Positions 8,818-18,956 of a DNA stretch of 64,000 bases are shown piece by piece. Source of the DNA: Ruminococcus sp. (GTDB lineage: Bacteria > Bacillota > Clostridia > Oscillospirales > Ruminococcaceae); contig JAEEVL010000001.1 of assembly GCA_016290875.1 (NCBI GenBank), forward strand, positions 186,001 through 250,000, given 5' to 3'. The translations under genes were made by a program, and so were the position numbers. Below the pieces are notes generated by a model. That model saw nothing but the letters and a program-made list of their open reading frames with translations, was not told where the DNA came from and made no database searches. Position 1 is the first letter of the stretch, and every line of letters starts with the position of its first letter.

Positions 8818-9498
8818 TCAATAGTAAGTATGTACTACTGTTATTGTCTGAGTCGTTGTGTAAGAACCTGCTTTTTTGATTCTGATAGTATAGTATTTAT
8901 TATAATTTGATGTATTTGCGTATCTTGGATAGATTCTGAGATAATCTGTTGAAGCAATACCGTAATTGTTATTTGAACCGTAAGTCAGTCCTGAGTATAC
9001 AGTTGAACCGTATGATGTTTTTACGATAAGATCAGAAGGATACTCGATTGTGTATTTGCAGTTATAAGAAAGAGGCATACTTGCCCATGAAGTTGTATTC
9101 TTGGAAACTGTATTGTATGTTGAGCTTGTGTAGATGTAAGGTTCTACCTGCTTAACATTCAGAGTGTATACAGTGCTTCCCTTGCTGTTCTTGAAATTGA
9201 TATAAGCAGTTCTTGTTGTATTGATTGTTCTAACGGTTGTGTCAGGCTTAACTTCAACTCTGAAATAGCCGTTTACTACCTTTGTTACATTGATCCATGA
9301 GTAGAATCCGCTGTAGCTTACAGCATCTGACTGAGATACGTATGTAGTACCGCCGTCACAGCCGCATGAATATGTTGTTGAGAAATATGCGTTTGCCTTA
9401 ATTGCTTTATCCGGCATTGCTGTGAATAAACCGAGTGTTACGACAAGTGCAAGAAATATGCTGAGAATAGATTTGTTTGTTTTGCAAAGAATAGTTTT
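8818..9498 (-). CDS. Secreted protein with BACON-like beta-sandwich domain(s)
   Basis: Signal peptide (SILSIFLALVVTLGLFTAMPDKAIKANA) then WINVTKVVNGYFRVEVKPDTTVRTINTTRTAYINFKNSKGSTVYTLNVKQVEP, a BACON-type pattern. Confidence 0.55.
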   Translation of the reverse strand, partial: KTILCKTNKSILSIFLALVVTLGLFTAMPDKAIKANAYFSTTYSCGCDGGTTYVSQSDAVSYSGFYSWINVTKVVNGYFRVEVKPDTTVRTINTTRTAYINFKNSKGSTVYTLNVKQVEPYIYTSSTYNTVSKNTTSWASMPLSYNCKYTIEYPSDLIVKTSYGSTVYSGLTYGSNNNYGIASTDYLRIYPRYANTSNYNKYYTIRIKKAGSYTTTQTITVVHTYY

Positions 9499-9719
9499 CA
9501 TTTTTTCCTCCATTAATTAGTTTAGCGGAATGCCAAAAATAATTATAACATTTTATAGAAGGATTGTCAATGAAAATTGTAATAGTTTTTCTTAATACAT
9601 GTAAAATAAGCAACAGTAAATGGCGTGAACTGTTTCTTAAAACAAAAAAGCTCTATGCAGAACATAGAGCTTTTTTATTGGACGACTTTGACTTAACATT
9701 AAGTCTACTGATCAAATTG

Positions 9720-10946
9720 TTATAACAGCATGATTATCAGCTGCTCTGTAAGTACAACTGAAATAAGTGCTACGGGGTATGTTGCAGCATAAGCGGAAGC
9801 AACGTCCTCTGTGCCGGCTGTTGTGATAAGTGTTCCGAGTGCAGGTGTAGATGTCATACCGCCTGTGATAGAACCGAGGTTGTTGAGAAGGTTGAGCTTC
9901 AGAACGTACTTTGCAAACAAGAAGCCGATTATCATAGGTACGATAGTCATTATCATTCCGTATACAAAGTATACAGGCTTGAAGTATTCAACGAATTTAG
10001 CTCCACCCTTTACTCCTGAACCGATAAGGAACAGCATGAGTCCGAGTTCGCGGAGAACCTTGAGTGTAGAGTCCTTAGGCATTATGCTTATCTTGCCTGC
10101 ATGACCGAAGTGACCGAAGATAAGGCACACAAGCAGACAGCCACCAGTTGTTGAGAGTGAGAAGTTCTTGAACTTGAATGATCCGATGATTATACCGATA
10201 ACAGCTGCAAGTGCGAACGGCATAAGTCCAAAACTATCCATCTCGATGAGTTTAGTCTTGTCATCGTTCTTCTTGTTTCCCTTGCTTGCTGCTTTGAGAA
10301 GCTCGCGCTCCTTGTTCATATCAGCCTTGAGCATTTTGGGAATGAGCTGTACGAAGAGTACAACTCCGATAACGCCAAATATATAAGCAATACCGGAGCC
10401 GACTGCTACAGCGTCTTCAAGTTCGTGACCAGCAGCTTCCTTTGCTGCTGAGAGTCCGGGAGTGCTTGTGAGAGCACCTGAGAGAAGTCCTGCCATAAGG
10501 GCTGTGAATTCGTTATTCTCGAGTCCTGTGAAGTTTCTTCCTACAAGGATACAGCCTGCACAGGCAAGTCCGCCGCTGAGGATTACGATTATAGCAAGTG
10601 CTACGAAGGATTTGAAGTTTTTCTTGAAGTTGCTGAAGAAGTTCGGACCGGCGATGAAGCCTACCGCAGAAACGAAGAGTACAAGTCCCAATGTATCTAT
10701 TATCGACAGCGAATTCTTTACAAAACTCGCATTCATCTGATCGGAAAGCCTGTCGTAGAATACTCCGTCACAGGCACCGCCGTAAACGAGTGCCATAAGG
10801 AATACGCCGGCTGTTCCGAGCGAAACGCCCTTGATGGTTATTCTTCCGAGCAGATAGCCTGTCGCAGCTATTATCATTACGGAAAATATAAGGAAGGTAA
10901 CGCCCTTAACGCTTAGTATACCGTCAAATAATTCCATATTTACCAC
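9720..10946 (-). CDS. AspT/YidE-type permease (putative C4-dicarboxylate exporter)
   Basis: Two hydrophobic repeats with GLLSGALTSTPGLSAA and GSITGGMTSTPALGTL, typical of the AspT/YbjL/YidE family; end of fumarate reductase operon. Confidence 0.75.
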   Translation of the reverse strand: MVNMELFDGILSVKGVTFLIFSVMIIAATGYLLGRITIKGVSLGTAGVFLMALVYGGACDGVFYDRLSDQMNASFVKNSLSIIDTLGLVLFVSAVGFIAGPNFFSNFKKNFKSFVALAIIVILSGGLACAGCILVGRNFTGLENNEFTALMAGLLSGALTSTPGLSAAKEAAGHELEDAVAVGSGIAYIFGVIGVVLFVQLIPKMLKADMNKERELLKAASKGNKKNDDKTKLIEMDSFGLMPFALAAVIGIIIGSFKFKNFSLSTTGGCLLVCLIFGHFGHAGKISIMPKDSTLKVLRELGLMLFLIGSGVKGGAKFVEYFKPVYFVYGMIMTIVPMIIGFLFAKYVLKLNLLNNLGSITGGMTSTPALGTLITTAGTEDVASAYAATYPVALISVVLTEQLIIMLL

Positions 10947-11005
10947 ACAATCTTTCTTATTATTAACGTGACAGCGGGACGCTTTTTCAGCGTCCCGTGT
11001 CTGTA

Positions 11006-12610
11006 TTACTTTGATTTTCTTGCATAATGCGGGAGCAGCATCGGTGATGCTGTTTCGCTGCTGATACCTGCGGCAGCGAGCTCCTTGTTGAAGCGCTCGA
11101 TGTGCTCAAGAGTGAGTCCCTCGGGCTCTGCTGTCTCCTTTGCCTTTGCAGCTGCATAGATGCCGGCGTTTCTGCCGAATACTATTACATCGAGGAGAGA
11201 GTTGCCCATAAGACGGTTTCTGCCGTGGATACCGCCTGCGACCTCTCCGGCTGCATAGAGGTTCTCGACACCTGTTGCACAGTCATCAGAAATGTCAAGA
11301 CCGCCGTTCTGATAGTGGAGAGTGGGGTAAACGAGGATAGGTTCCTTTCTGATGTCGATGCCGTACTTGCCGAACATTCTCATCATTGCAGGGATTCGCT
11401 TCTCGATAGTGCCCTCGCCGTTCTTATACTCGATCATAGGTGTATCGAGCCATACTGCCTTGCCGAGGTCAGTCTCAACGCCCTTGCCGCGCTCTGTACA
11501 CTCACGGATTATTGAAGCAGCTGTAACGTCTCTGGTCTCGAGGGGGTGCATAAATACATCGCCGTCGATGTTTACGAGCTTAGCTCCGAGTGAACGTACC
11601 TTTTCGGTAACGAGCGCACCGAAGATCTGCTCCGGATAGCCTGTACCTGTGGGGTGATACTGGAGTGTATCAGCGTAGAGGAGCTTTGCTCCGACTCTGT
11701 AACCGAGGATAAGTCCGTCAGCTGTTGCACCGTAGTGGTTGGATGTCGGGAAGCCCTGATAGTGGAGTCTGCCTGCACCGCCTGTTGCGATGATGACTGT
11801 CTTAGCCTTTGCAACGAGGAGCTCCTTTGTCTCCATATTCATAAGAACTGCACCGGCAGCCTTGCCGTTCTTGTCGAGGATTATCTCAACAGCAGCTGTG
11901 AAGTCAACAACAGGGATTCCTCTGTTGAGTACCTCATCGCGGAGAGTTCTCATTATCTCAGCACCGGAGTAGTCTTTTGCAGCGTGCATACGCTTGCGTG
12001 AAGTACCGCCTCCGTGTGTTGTTACCATAGTTCCGTCTGCTTCCTTATCGAACTCTACGCCGAGCTTGTTGAGCCACTGTATAGCTTCAGGAGCCTTTGT
12101 AACGAGCTTCTTTACGAGCTCAGGCTTAGCTGCGAAGTGGCCGCCGCCAAATGCGTCGAGGTAGTGGATTGCCGGTGAATCATTGGGCTTGTCAGCAGCC
12201 TGGATACCGCCTTCAGCCATCATAGTATTAGCATCACCGATACGGAGCTTTGTTACGATCATAGCCTTTGCGCCAGCCTCGTCAGCTTCGATTGCTGCGG
12301 AAGCACCTGCACCGCCGCCGCCGATGATAAGTACATCTGTTACGTAGTCAGGCTTGCTGAGATCTACGTCTGATGCACTGATACGGCTCTTGCCCTGGAG
12401 AAGAGCTGCGAGCTGTGTGGGGACCTTGTCGCCCTTGTTAACGCCTGCTGTGAGGACTGTGAATTCATCCTGCTTATAGTCAGGGTGGAATGATGCGAGG
12501 AGGGTGTCCTTTTCATCTGCTGTCATTCTTCTGGGTTCAAGAGCTGCGTTGTCGGCTCTCTTGGCTGCAACAACCTTGGCAAGTTCGTTAAGTTTTTCTA
12601 CCTTGTACAT
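11006..12610 (-). CDS. frdA: Fumarate reductase/succinate dehydrogenase flavoprotein-type subunit
   Basis: VLIIGGGGAGASAAIEA FAD motif, LQYHPTG, HGGGTSRKRMHAAKDYSG, GGIHGRNRLMGNSLLDVIVFGR. Confidence 0.88.
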   Translation of the reverse strand: MYKVEKLNELAKVVAAKRADNAALEPRRMTADEKDTLLASFHPDYKQDEFTVLTAGVNKGDKVPTQLAALLQGKSRISASDVDLSKPDYVTDVLIIGGGGAGASAAIEADEAGAKAMIVTKLRIGDANTMMAEGGIQAADKPNDSPAIHYLDAFGGGHFAAKPELVKKLVTKAPEAIQWLNKLGVEFDKEADGTMVTTHGGGTSRKRMHAAKDYSGAEIMRTLRDEVLNRGIPVVDFTAAVEIILDKNGKAAGAVLMNMETKELLVAKAKTVIIATGGAGRLHYQGFPTSNHYGATADGLILGYRVGAKLLYADTLQYHPTGTGYPEQIFGALVTEKVRSLGAKLVNIDGDVFMHPLETRDVTAASIIRECTERGKGVETDLGKAVWLDTPMIEYKNGEGTIEKRIPAMMRMFGKYGIDIRKEPILVYPTLHYQNGGLDISDDCATGVENLYAAGEVAGGIHGRNRLMGNSLLDVIVFGRNAGIYAAAKAKETAEPEGLTLEHIERFNKELAAAGISSETASPMLLPHYARKSK

Positions 12611-12622
12611 ACTCTCTCCCCC

Positions 12623-13306
12623 TTACTTCTCGATCTCGCGGCTGTTGTACATAGCCTTGATCTCTTCTATATCATCAACTGATTTTGTCATGAGTTCCTT
12701 GATCTTTTCGTCGAAGATACCCTCATTCACTTCGTTTACACGGTCATTGAGGTGTCCGCACTCGGGAGCGATATACTTGCCGTTGAGACGTCTTGCGAGC
12801 ATAGCTACCTGAGGATGTGAGATACCTGCCGGGCAGCGTGATGAGCATACTCCGCACATTACACAGTCAAAGCTCTCTTCTGCACACTTGTCGTACTCGC
12901 CTCTCTGAGCATAAGCGATGTACTGCATAACATTGAGCTCCTGTGTACAAGCCTTGGTGCAGGCATTACAGCCAACACAGGCATATATCTCGGGGTAAAG
13001 CTGCATCATTACCTGCTGGTCAGGCTTGATGTCTTCGATGTTGTAGATCTTCTTTTCAAGCGGGAAGAAAGGCAGAGTTGCAACGTACATATTCTCCTGT
13101 ACCTCTGTCTGACAGGCAAGACAGCCGTGGAGCTGTGATTCGCCCTTTATCCTGTATATAGTAGCACAGGCACCGCAGAAACCATTTCTGCAGCCGCAGC
13201 CTCTTACCAGCTCATAGCCGGCATATTCCATAGCTGTCATTATCGTAAGACCTGCCGGCACCTGATACTTCTTGCCGAACAGATAAACGTTTATCATATT
13301 ATCCAT
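12623..13306 (-). CDS. frdB: Fumarate reductase iron-sulfur subunit (2Fe-2S plus two 4Fe-4S)
   Basis: GCGCRNGFCGAC...GCLAC plus CVGCNACTKACTQ and CVMCGVCSSRCPAG; start at ATG after GGAGGAGC. Confidence 0.8.
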   Translation of the reverse strand: MDNMINVYLFGKKYQVPAGLTIMTAMEYAGYELVRGCGCRNGFCGACATIYRIKGESQLHGCLACQTEVQENMYVATLPFFPLEKKIYNIEDIKPDQQVMMQLYPEIYACVGCNACTKACTQELNVMQYIAYAQRGEYDKCAEESFDCVMCGVCSSRCPAGISHPQVAMLARRLNGKYIAPECGHLNDRVNEVNEGIFDEKIKELMTKSVDDIEEIKAMYNSREIEK

Positions 13307-13323
13307 TATAGCTCCTCCTGAAA

Positions 13324-14154
13324 TCAATACTCGTCCGGCAGCTCACCGAGCTGGTCGTAACGGAAAACGGGACCGTCCTTGCAGACATACTTGTTACCGA
13401 TGTTGCAGCGTCCGCACTTGCCTACTCCGCACTTCATACGGAGCTCCATAGTTGTGTAGACCTGAGTTTCGGTGAAGCCGAGCTCCTTGAGTCCTGCAAG
13501 AGTGAACTTTATCATAATGGGAGGTCCGCATACAAGAACAGTCTTGTTAGTGGAAGGATTGAGTTCCTTTACATAGTTAGGTACGAATCCTACGTGACCG
13601 TCCCAGCCCTCCTGAGCGTTATCAATTGTGAGGTCTACCTCTACGCCGTCGTCAGTCATCCATTCGTCGAGTATCTCCTTGTAGTCAACGAGATCATCTT
13701 TTGAACGTGAACCGTATATTACCTGGATGCTTCCGTAGTTTTCGCGCTTATCACGAACATAGTTGATAACTGAGCGGAGCGGTGCAAGACCGATACCGCC
13801 GGCGATGAAGAGCAGATCCTTGCCCTTGAGTTCGGTTTCTACAGGGAAAGCGTTGCCATAAGGTCCTCTGATAGTTATCATCTGACCTACATCCATAGCG
13901 TGGAGCCAGTTTGTAAGACATCCGCATTTCTTTATGCTGAATTCCATGAATTCTTTATTTGTGGGAGAAGAAGTGATGGAGAACATCGCCTCTCCTACTC
14001 CGGGGATAGAGAGCATAGCGCATTGACCGGGCATATGCTCGAATACCTTGCCGCCCTCGGGAGCTTCTACTCTGAAGGTCTTTACATCGGGGGTGTCGAT
14101 ACGAATATCAGTTACTACGCCGATGTGGGGTATCAATGTATCGTTAGTGTTCAT
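13324..14154 (-). CDS. FAD/NAD(P)-binding oxidoreductase subunit, FlxA/AsrB-like
   Basis: IRGPYGNAFPV, LLFIAGGIGLAPLRSVI, CGVGKCGRCNIG 2Fe-2S motif; ATGA overlap with upstream gene. Confidence 0.8.
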   Translation of the reverse strand: MNTNDTLIPHIGVVTDIRIDTPDVKTFRVEAPEGGKVFEHMPGQCAMLSIPGVGEAMFSITSSPTNKEFMEFSIKKCGCLTNWLHAMDVGQMITIRGPYGNAFPVETELKGKDLLFIAGGIGLAPLRSVINYVRDKRENYGSIQVIYGSRSKDDLVDYKEILDEWMTDDGVEVDLTIDNAQEGWDGHVGFVPNYVKELNPSTNKTVLVCGPPIMIKFTLAGLKELGFTETQVYTTMELRMKCGVGKCGRCNIGNKYVCKDGPVFRYDQLGELPDEY

Positions 14155-15173
14155 CACTTTACCTCCAATGCTTTCATGACCTTGACGATGTTCATAGAGA
14201 TCGGACACTTGGAAAGACATCTTCCGCAGCCTACACAGCCGAATTCGCCGTTGTTGTTTGCCGGGAAGTATACAAGCTTGTGCATGAATCTCTGACGGAA
14301 GCGCTCAAGCTGAGTGAGTCTCGGGTTGCCGTGGGCCATTTTTGTGAAGTCTGAGTACATACATGAATCCCAGCAGCGGTAACGCTTGATGCCATGACCT
14401 GTGTTGAAGTCCTTTATGTCGTAGCACTGACAGGTCGGGCACACGAATGTGCAGGTTCCGCATCCGAGACAGCTTTCAGAGAGTTCTGCCCATTTATCTG
14501 AACTGAAGTATTCATTAAGCTTGTCACCGCCGAAGTTCTCGGTAGAGAGATTTGCGAGTGGGAGCTTTTTCATTACTTCCTTTGTCTTTTCGATAGACTT
14601 GTCGAGCTCAGCAGTATCGCTTTCTTCAAGGAGCGAAGTAACTGAGTCGATGAATTTCTGTCCCTTGTCTGTGTTGGATTTGAAGTAGTAGTAGCTGCCG
14701 TCATTCCAGACAGAGCAGTCTCCTTCCGGAGCTGTGGGATCAATGCCGAATGTCTGACAGAAGCAGGTCTCGGCAGGACGGCTGCAGGCCATAGTGACAA
14801 CAGTTCCGTGGTCACGGCGGTTCTTGTAGAAGCTGTCAACAGGTTCTACAAGATATACCTTGTCAAGTATAGTGAAGCTTCTTGCATCGCAGGGGCGTAC
14901 ACCGAAGATAATGAAGTCCTCTGATTCCTTGCGGACATCGCTTATTTCTATATTCTTTCCGTCGACTTTGAACTCAACGAGATCTTCTGTCTGAGGGAAG
15001 AAGAAATCCTTTGCACTGCGGAGAGTATTGAGGCGGTTTGTGAGCTTCATACCGGATTCGTACTTTTTGAACTCTGCTTCTCCGTCTTCACGTTCTGAGG
15101 GGATGTATACAGTCTGTGCAGCAGAAGCAGCTCCGAGGAGCTCGTAAATCTTATCAGCTGATATCCTAAGCAT
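14154..15173 (-). CDS. 4Fe-4S protein, AsrA/hydrogenase beta-like (Flx-type) subunit
   Basis: CLGCGTCTFVCPTC and CVGCGRCLSKCPIS; FGVRPCDARSF. Confidence 0.78.
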   Translation of the reverse strand: MLRISADKIYELLGAASAAQTVYIPSEREDGEAEFKKYESGMKLTNRLNTLRSAKDFFFPQTEDLVEFKVDGKNIEISDVRKESEDFIIFGVRPCDARSFTILDKVYLVEPVDSFYKNRRDHGTVVTMACSRPAETCFCQTFGIDPTAPEGDCSVWNDGSYYYFKSNTDKGQKFIDSVTSLLEESDTAELDKSIEKTKEVMKKLPLANLSTENFGGDKLNEYFSSDKWAELSESCLGCGTCTFVCPTCQCYDIKDFNTGHGIKRYRCWDSCMYSDFTKMAHGNPRLTQLERFRQRFMHKLVYFPANNNGEFGCVGCGRCLSKCPISMNIVKVMKALEVK

Positions 15174-16144
15174 TACTCGACACCCCTTTCATGAACTATG
15201 CTTGCTTCGCAGTCATCTGCGGTATAGTCTGTGAGCGGAGCGCGTGAAGTAGTGTCAGCGCCGGCCTGATACTCACCGTAGAGAGAATTTATGTCCTTGA
15301 TGAACTTTCTGTTGAGGAGATGGAGCGGAATATGCTGAGGGCATACTCTTGAACATTCGCCGCAGTCTGTACATCTTCCGGCAACGTGGAATGCACGGAT
15401 GATGTGGAACATATTCTCTTCAAAGCTGTCAGCAGGAGCCTTGTTGTCGATACCGGAAGCCGGATTGTCGAAAACACAGTTCTCACATGTGCAGGCAGGA
15501 CATACGTTGCGGCAGGCATTGCATCTGATGCACTTTGAAAGCTCACTTCTCCAGAAATCGTAGCGCTCCTGAGAAGTCATATTCTCGAGCTGTTCTACCA
15601 TATCGAAACGGTTGGACTCGAGTGTATCGCCGTCTTCACCGATGAGTTCGTCATATGTTACGTGCTTTTTGCTCTTGCATGAAGCACACTTGTCGAGGAC
15701 AGCCTCATAGAAAGGCATTGTCTCCTCACCGTAGAGAGTTTCTATCTTAAGTGTGAAGTTATCGTTCTTGACACTAGTGATACCTGTTATTCCCTTAGCT
15801 TTTATCTTTTCAATGTCGAGCTTGGGACCGCCGGGGATTCCGACGACATAGATATTGTCGCGGTCAACGCGGTGTTCTTTTGTGAGCTGGTTGAGACTGT
15901 AAGTATCGCAGGGCTTGAGGAAAACAAGAACCTTGCCCTCCTTCTTACTCTCCTTGACGAGATATTTGGAGACGTTTGCGGAGGTGAAATCGTCGAATAC
16001 GAAATCCTTCTCGAGCTCTTCAGCAGTCTCAAAAACAGCGGGTGTGATGTCGTATGCAAATTCTCCCCTCTTCCAGCCGATAACACGGCTTACTGTGCCG
16101 TCGGCGAGAAGCTGTTTTGCCTTGTTTATCATTGCTTCCTGCAT
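15173..16144 (-). CDS. 4Fe-4S dicluster protein, Flx-type subunit
   Basis: CIRCNACRNVCPACTCENC and CTDCGECSRVCPQH; LVFLKPCDTYSL. Confidence 0.75.
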   Translation of the reverse strand: MQEAMINKAKQLLADGTVSRVIGWKRGEFAYDITPAVFETAEELEKDFVFDDFTSANVSKYLVKESKKEGKVLVFLKPCDTYSLNQLTKEHRVDRDNIYVVGIPGGPKLDIEKIKAKGITGITSVKNDNFTLKIETLYGEETMPFYEAVLDKCASCKSKKHVTYDELIGEDGDTLESNRFDMVEQLENMTSQERYDFWRSELSKCIRCNACRNVCPACTCENCVFDNPASGIDNKAPADSFEENMFHIIRAFHVAGRCTDCGECSRVCPQHIPLHLLNRKFIKDINSLYGEYQAGADTTSRAPLTDYTADDCEASIVHERGVE

Positions 16145-16575
16145 CTTAGATCCTCCAATCTCCGGTTGGGACCGAGCTTCTTGACAGCTTCGGTGAATTC
16201 ATTCATAGTAGCTGCGAACTTAGCGCCTTCGGCAGCGGATACCCATTCAACTCTTGTACGGTCACGCTCTATGCCGAGGAAGTCGAGCATACTGAAAAGA
16301 AGTGTCATTCTTCTTCTTGTGAAGTAGTTTCCGGAAGTGTAGTGGCAGTCGCCGGGGTGACAGCCGCAGAGGATAACGCCGTCAGCGCCCTTCTGGAAAG
16401 CGCGGAGGATAAACATAGGGTTTACTCTGCATGAACAGGGGACTCTGATTATCTTGACGTTAGTCGGGTAATTGAGTCGGTTTGTGCCGGAGAGATCGGC
16501 TCCTGCATATGAACACCAGTTGCAGCAGAAAGCAACGATCAGCGGCTGAAATTCTTTATTATCATTTACTTGCAT
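16129..16575 (-). CDS. MvhD/FlxD-like 2Fe-2S hydrogenase delta subunit family
   Basis: VAFCCNWCSYAGADLSG, RVPCSCRV, GVILCGCHPGDCHY. Confidence 0.88.
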   Translation of the reverse strand: MQVNDNKEFQPLIVAFCCNWCSYAGADLSGTNRLNYPTNVKIIRVPCSCRVNPMFILRAFQKGADGVILCGCHPGDCHYTSGNYFTRRRMTLLFSMLDFLGIERDRTRVEWVSAAEGAKFAATMNEFTEAVKKLGPNRRLEDLRCRKQ

Positions 16576-18557
16576 ATCGCGTCAACCTCCGCCATTATCT
16601 GGCTGTTAGAGAAGCCGTTGAGGTCCATAGCGCCTGAAGGACAGGCAACTGTACAAGCACCGCAGCCCTGGCATACAGCCGGGTTGACGCTTGCGACTCT
16701 GCGTACCTTTGTGGTACGGTCGGGCATTCTAAATTCCTTGTCGATATAAGTGATAGCTCCGTATGGGCATACCTTTTCACAGGACGAGCATCCGTTGCAC
16801 ATGAGCTCGTTCGAGTGAGCAACACATGGGTTGCAGGTGATGCTGTTCTTGCAGAGGAGTCCGATAGCCTTAGCGGCAGCCGCACTTGCCTGAGCAACAG
16901 TTTCGGGAATGTCCTTAGGTCCCTGGCAGGCACCTGAGAGGAAAATTCCGGCAGTAGCACTTTCAACAGGTCTGAGCTTCGGGTGAGCCTCTGTGAAGAA
17001 GTCGTTTGTGTCCATCTGAGTTGTGAGCATTGTTGCAAGAGGACGAGCTGTCTTATCAGGTTCGATAGCAGCAGCGAGAACGACCATATCAGCGTTGATG
17101 TGGAGCTGTTCATTTGCGAGGAGGTCTGAAGCCTGAACGTCTATCTTTCCGTCAGACTTAGGTGTTACCTTTCCTACCATACCTTTGATGTAGTGAACAT
17201 TGTACTGTTCAACTGCACGGCGGTAGAATTCGTCGAAGTTCTTTCCGGGTGTACGGACATCTATGTAGAATACGTATACTTCCGTATCCGGGTATTTCTC
17301 ACGGATGAGCATTGCGTGCTTTGCTGTGTACATGCAGCAGATCTTTGAGCAGTAAGGCTTGCCCTTGCTGTCGTCACATCTTGAACCTACACACTGAACG
17401 AATACGATAGTGTGTGGGTGAGTCTTGTCTGAAGGACGAAGCAGTGTACCGCCGTTAGGTCCGGCAGCATTCATAAGTCTCTCTAGTTCAAGTGAAGTTA
17501 CTACATCAGGTGACTGACCGTATGCGAACTCGTCATACTTATCGAGGCTTATGGGATTGAAGCCTGTTGCTACTATGATAGCACCGTACTTCTCTTCGAT
17601 GATCTCATCCTGCTGCTTGTAGTTGATAGCACCAACTGAGCAGACCTTTGAGCATACACCGCACTTGCCTGTCTTGAGCATCATACAGTAGTTGGGATCA
17701 ATTGTAGCTACCTTCGGTACAGCCTGTGCAAACGGGATATAAACAGCACTCCTGTTGTCGAGTCCCATATTGAATTCGTTGGGAACTTTCTTCATAGGAC
17801 ACTTCTCTGTACAAAGTCCGCAGCCTGTACATTTTGTCTCATCAACATAGCGAGCCTTTTTCTTTATCTTAACTGTGAAGTTGCCGACAAATCCCTTGAC
17901 ATCAGTAACTTCGCTGAATGAACGGATGGTGATGCGCTCATTCTGTGATGCCTCAACCATTTTAGGAGTGAGTATACAAGCAGCACAGTCGAGTGTCGGG
18001 AATGTCTTGTCTATCTGAGCCATCTTACCGCCGATGGTTGGGTTCTTTTCAACGATGTCTACGTCGAAACCTGCCTCTGCGATGTCGAGAGCTGTCTGTA
18101 TACCGGCAATACCGCCGCCGATAACGAGTGCCTTTTTGACTACCGGGCTCTCACCTGCCGTGAGCGGAGCATTGAGGTGTACCTTTGCGATAGCAGCTCT
18201 TCCGAGTATAACTGCCTTTTCAGTAGCAGTAGCTATTTCCTTGTGTATCCATGAGCACTGTTCACGGATATTAGCGATCTCTACGAGGTAAGGGTTAAGA
18301 CCTGCGGCAGCTGCTGCCTTTCGGAATGTGTTCTCATGCATACGAGGTGAGCACGAGCATATAACGATACCTGTGAGGTTATGTTCCTTTATAGCGTCCT
18401 TAACAAGGTTCTGACCTGATTCGGAGCACATATACTGATAATCCTGCGAGATGACTACGCCCGGCTCTTTGCCGAGAGTCTCTGCAACTGTCTTGACGTC
18501 TACCGTAGCAGCGATGTTAGTACCGCAGTGGCAGACAAAAACGCCTATTCTCTGCAT
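16566..18557 (-). CDS. hdrA: HdrA, flavin- and FeS-containing heterodisulfide reductase subunit A family
   Basis: VFVCHCGTNI, ALVIGGGIAGIQTALDIAEAGF, several 4Fe-4S motifs. Confidence 0.92.
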   Translation of the reverse strand: MQRIGVFVCHCGTNIAATVDVKTVAETLGKEPGVVISQDYQYMCSESGQNLVKDAIKEHNLTGIVICSCSPRMHENTFRKAAAAAGLNPYLVEIANIREQCSWIHKEIATATEKAVILGRAAIAKVHLNAPLTAGESPVVKKALVIGGGIAGIQTALDIAEAGFDVDIVEKNPTIGGKMAQIDKTFPTLDCAACILTPKMVEASQNERITIRSFSEVTDVKGFVGNFTVKIKKKARYVDETKCTGCGLCTEKCPMKKVPNEFNMGLDNRSAVYIPFAQAVPKVATIDPNYCMMLKTGKCGVCSKVCSVGAINYKQQDEIIEEKYGAIIVATGFNPISLDKYDEFAYGQSPDVVTSLELERLMNAAGPNGGTLLRPSDKTHPHTIVFVQCVGSRCDDSKGKPYCSKICCMYTAKHAMLIREKYPDTEVYVFYIDVRTPGKNFDEFYRRAVEQYNVHYIKGMVGKVTPKSDGKIDVQASDLLANEQLHINADMVVLAAAIEPDKTARPLATMLTTQMDTNDFFTEAHPKLRPVESATAGIFLSGACQGPKDIPETVAQASAAAAKAIGLLCKNSITCNPCVAHSNELMCNGCSSCEKVCPYGAITYIDKEFRMPDRTTKVRRVASVNPAVCQGCGACTVACPSGAMDLNGFSNSQIMAEVDAICK

Positions 18558-18572
18558 TATGACTCCTCCTCC

Positions 18573-18956
18573 TTACTTTGCGTATTTTCTCAGAGCTGTG
18601 ACGATAGCCTGCTGTGGGAGATCATCGTCGAGCATTTCCGGTATCATGTCCGGACTGAGGTGATTGCCGTCCTGCTGGCGTACAGCAGCGAGACGTACCG
18701 CTTCTACGACCTTTGCAGGCTCTACGTTTCTCGGACATCTTTCAACGCAGGCAAAGCAGGTCAGACACTTGTAGATCGAGGGCGATTTCATAAGAGTCTC
18801 TATATCGCCTTTCTCGACCATATATACGAACTGGTGAGGATGATACTCCATTTCGTCGTAGGAGGGGCAGGTGCCGGAGCATTTGCCGCAGCGCATACAT
18901 TTGAGCACGTTTACTCCGCTTGAACGGAGCACCTGTTCTTTAAGGTTCTTATTCAT
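18573..18956 (-). CDS. hdrC: HdrC, 4Fe-4S subunit C family
   Basis: CMRCGKCSGTCPSY and CLTCFACVERCPRNVEP. Confidence 0.88.
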   Translation of the reverse strand: MNKNLKEQVLRSSGVNVLKCMRCGKCSGTCPSYDEMEYHPHQFVYMVEKGDIETLMKSPSIYKCLTCFACVERCPRNVEPAKVVEAVRLAAVRQQDGNHLSPDMIPEMLDDDLPQQAIVTALRKYAK

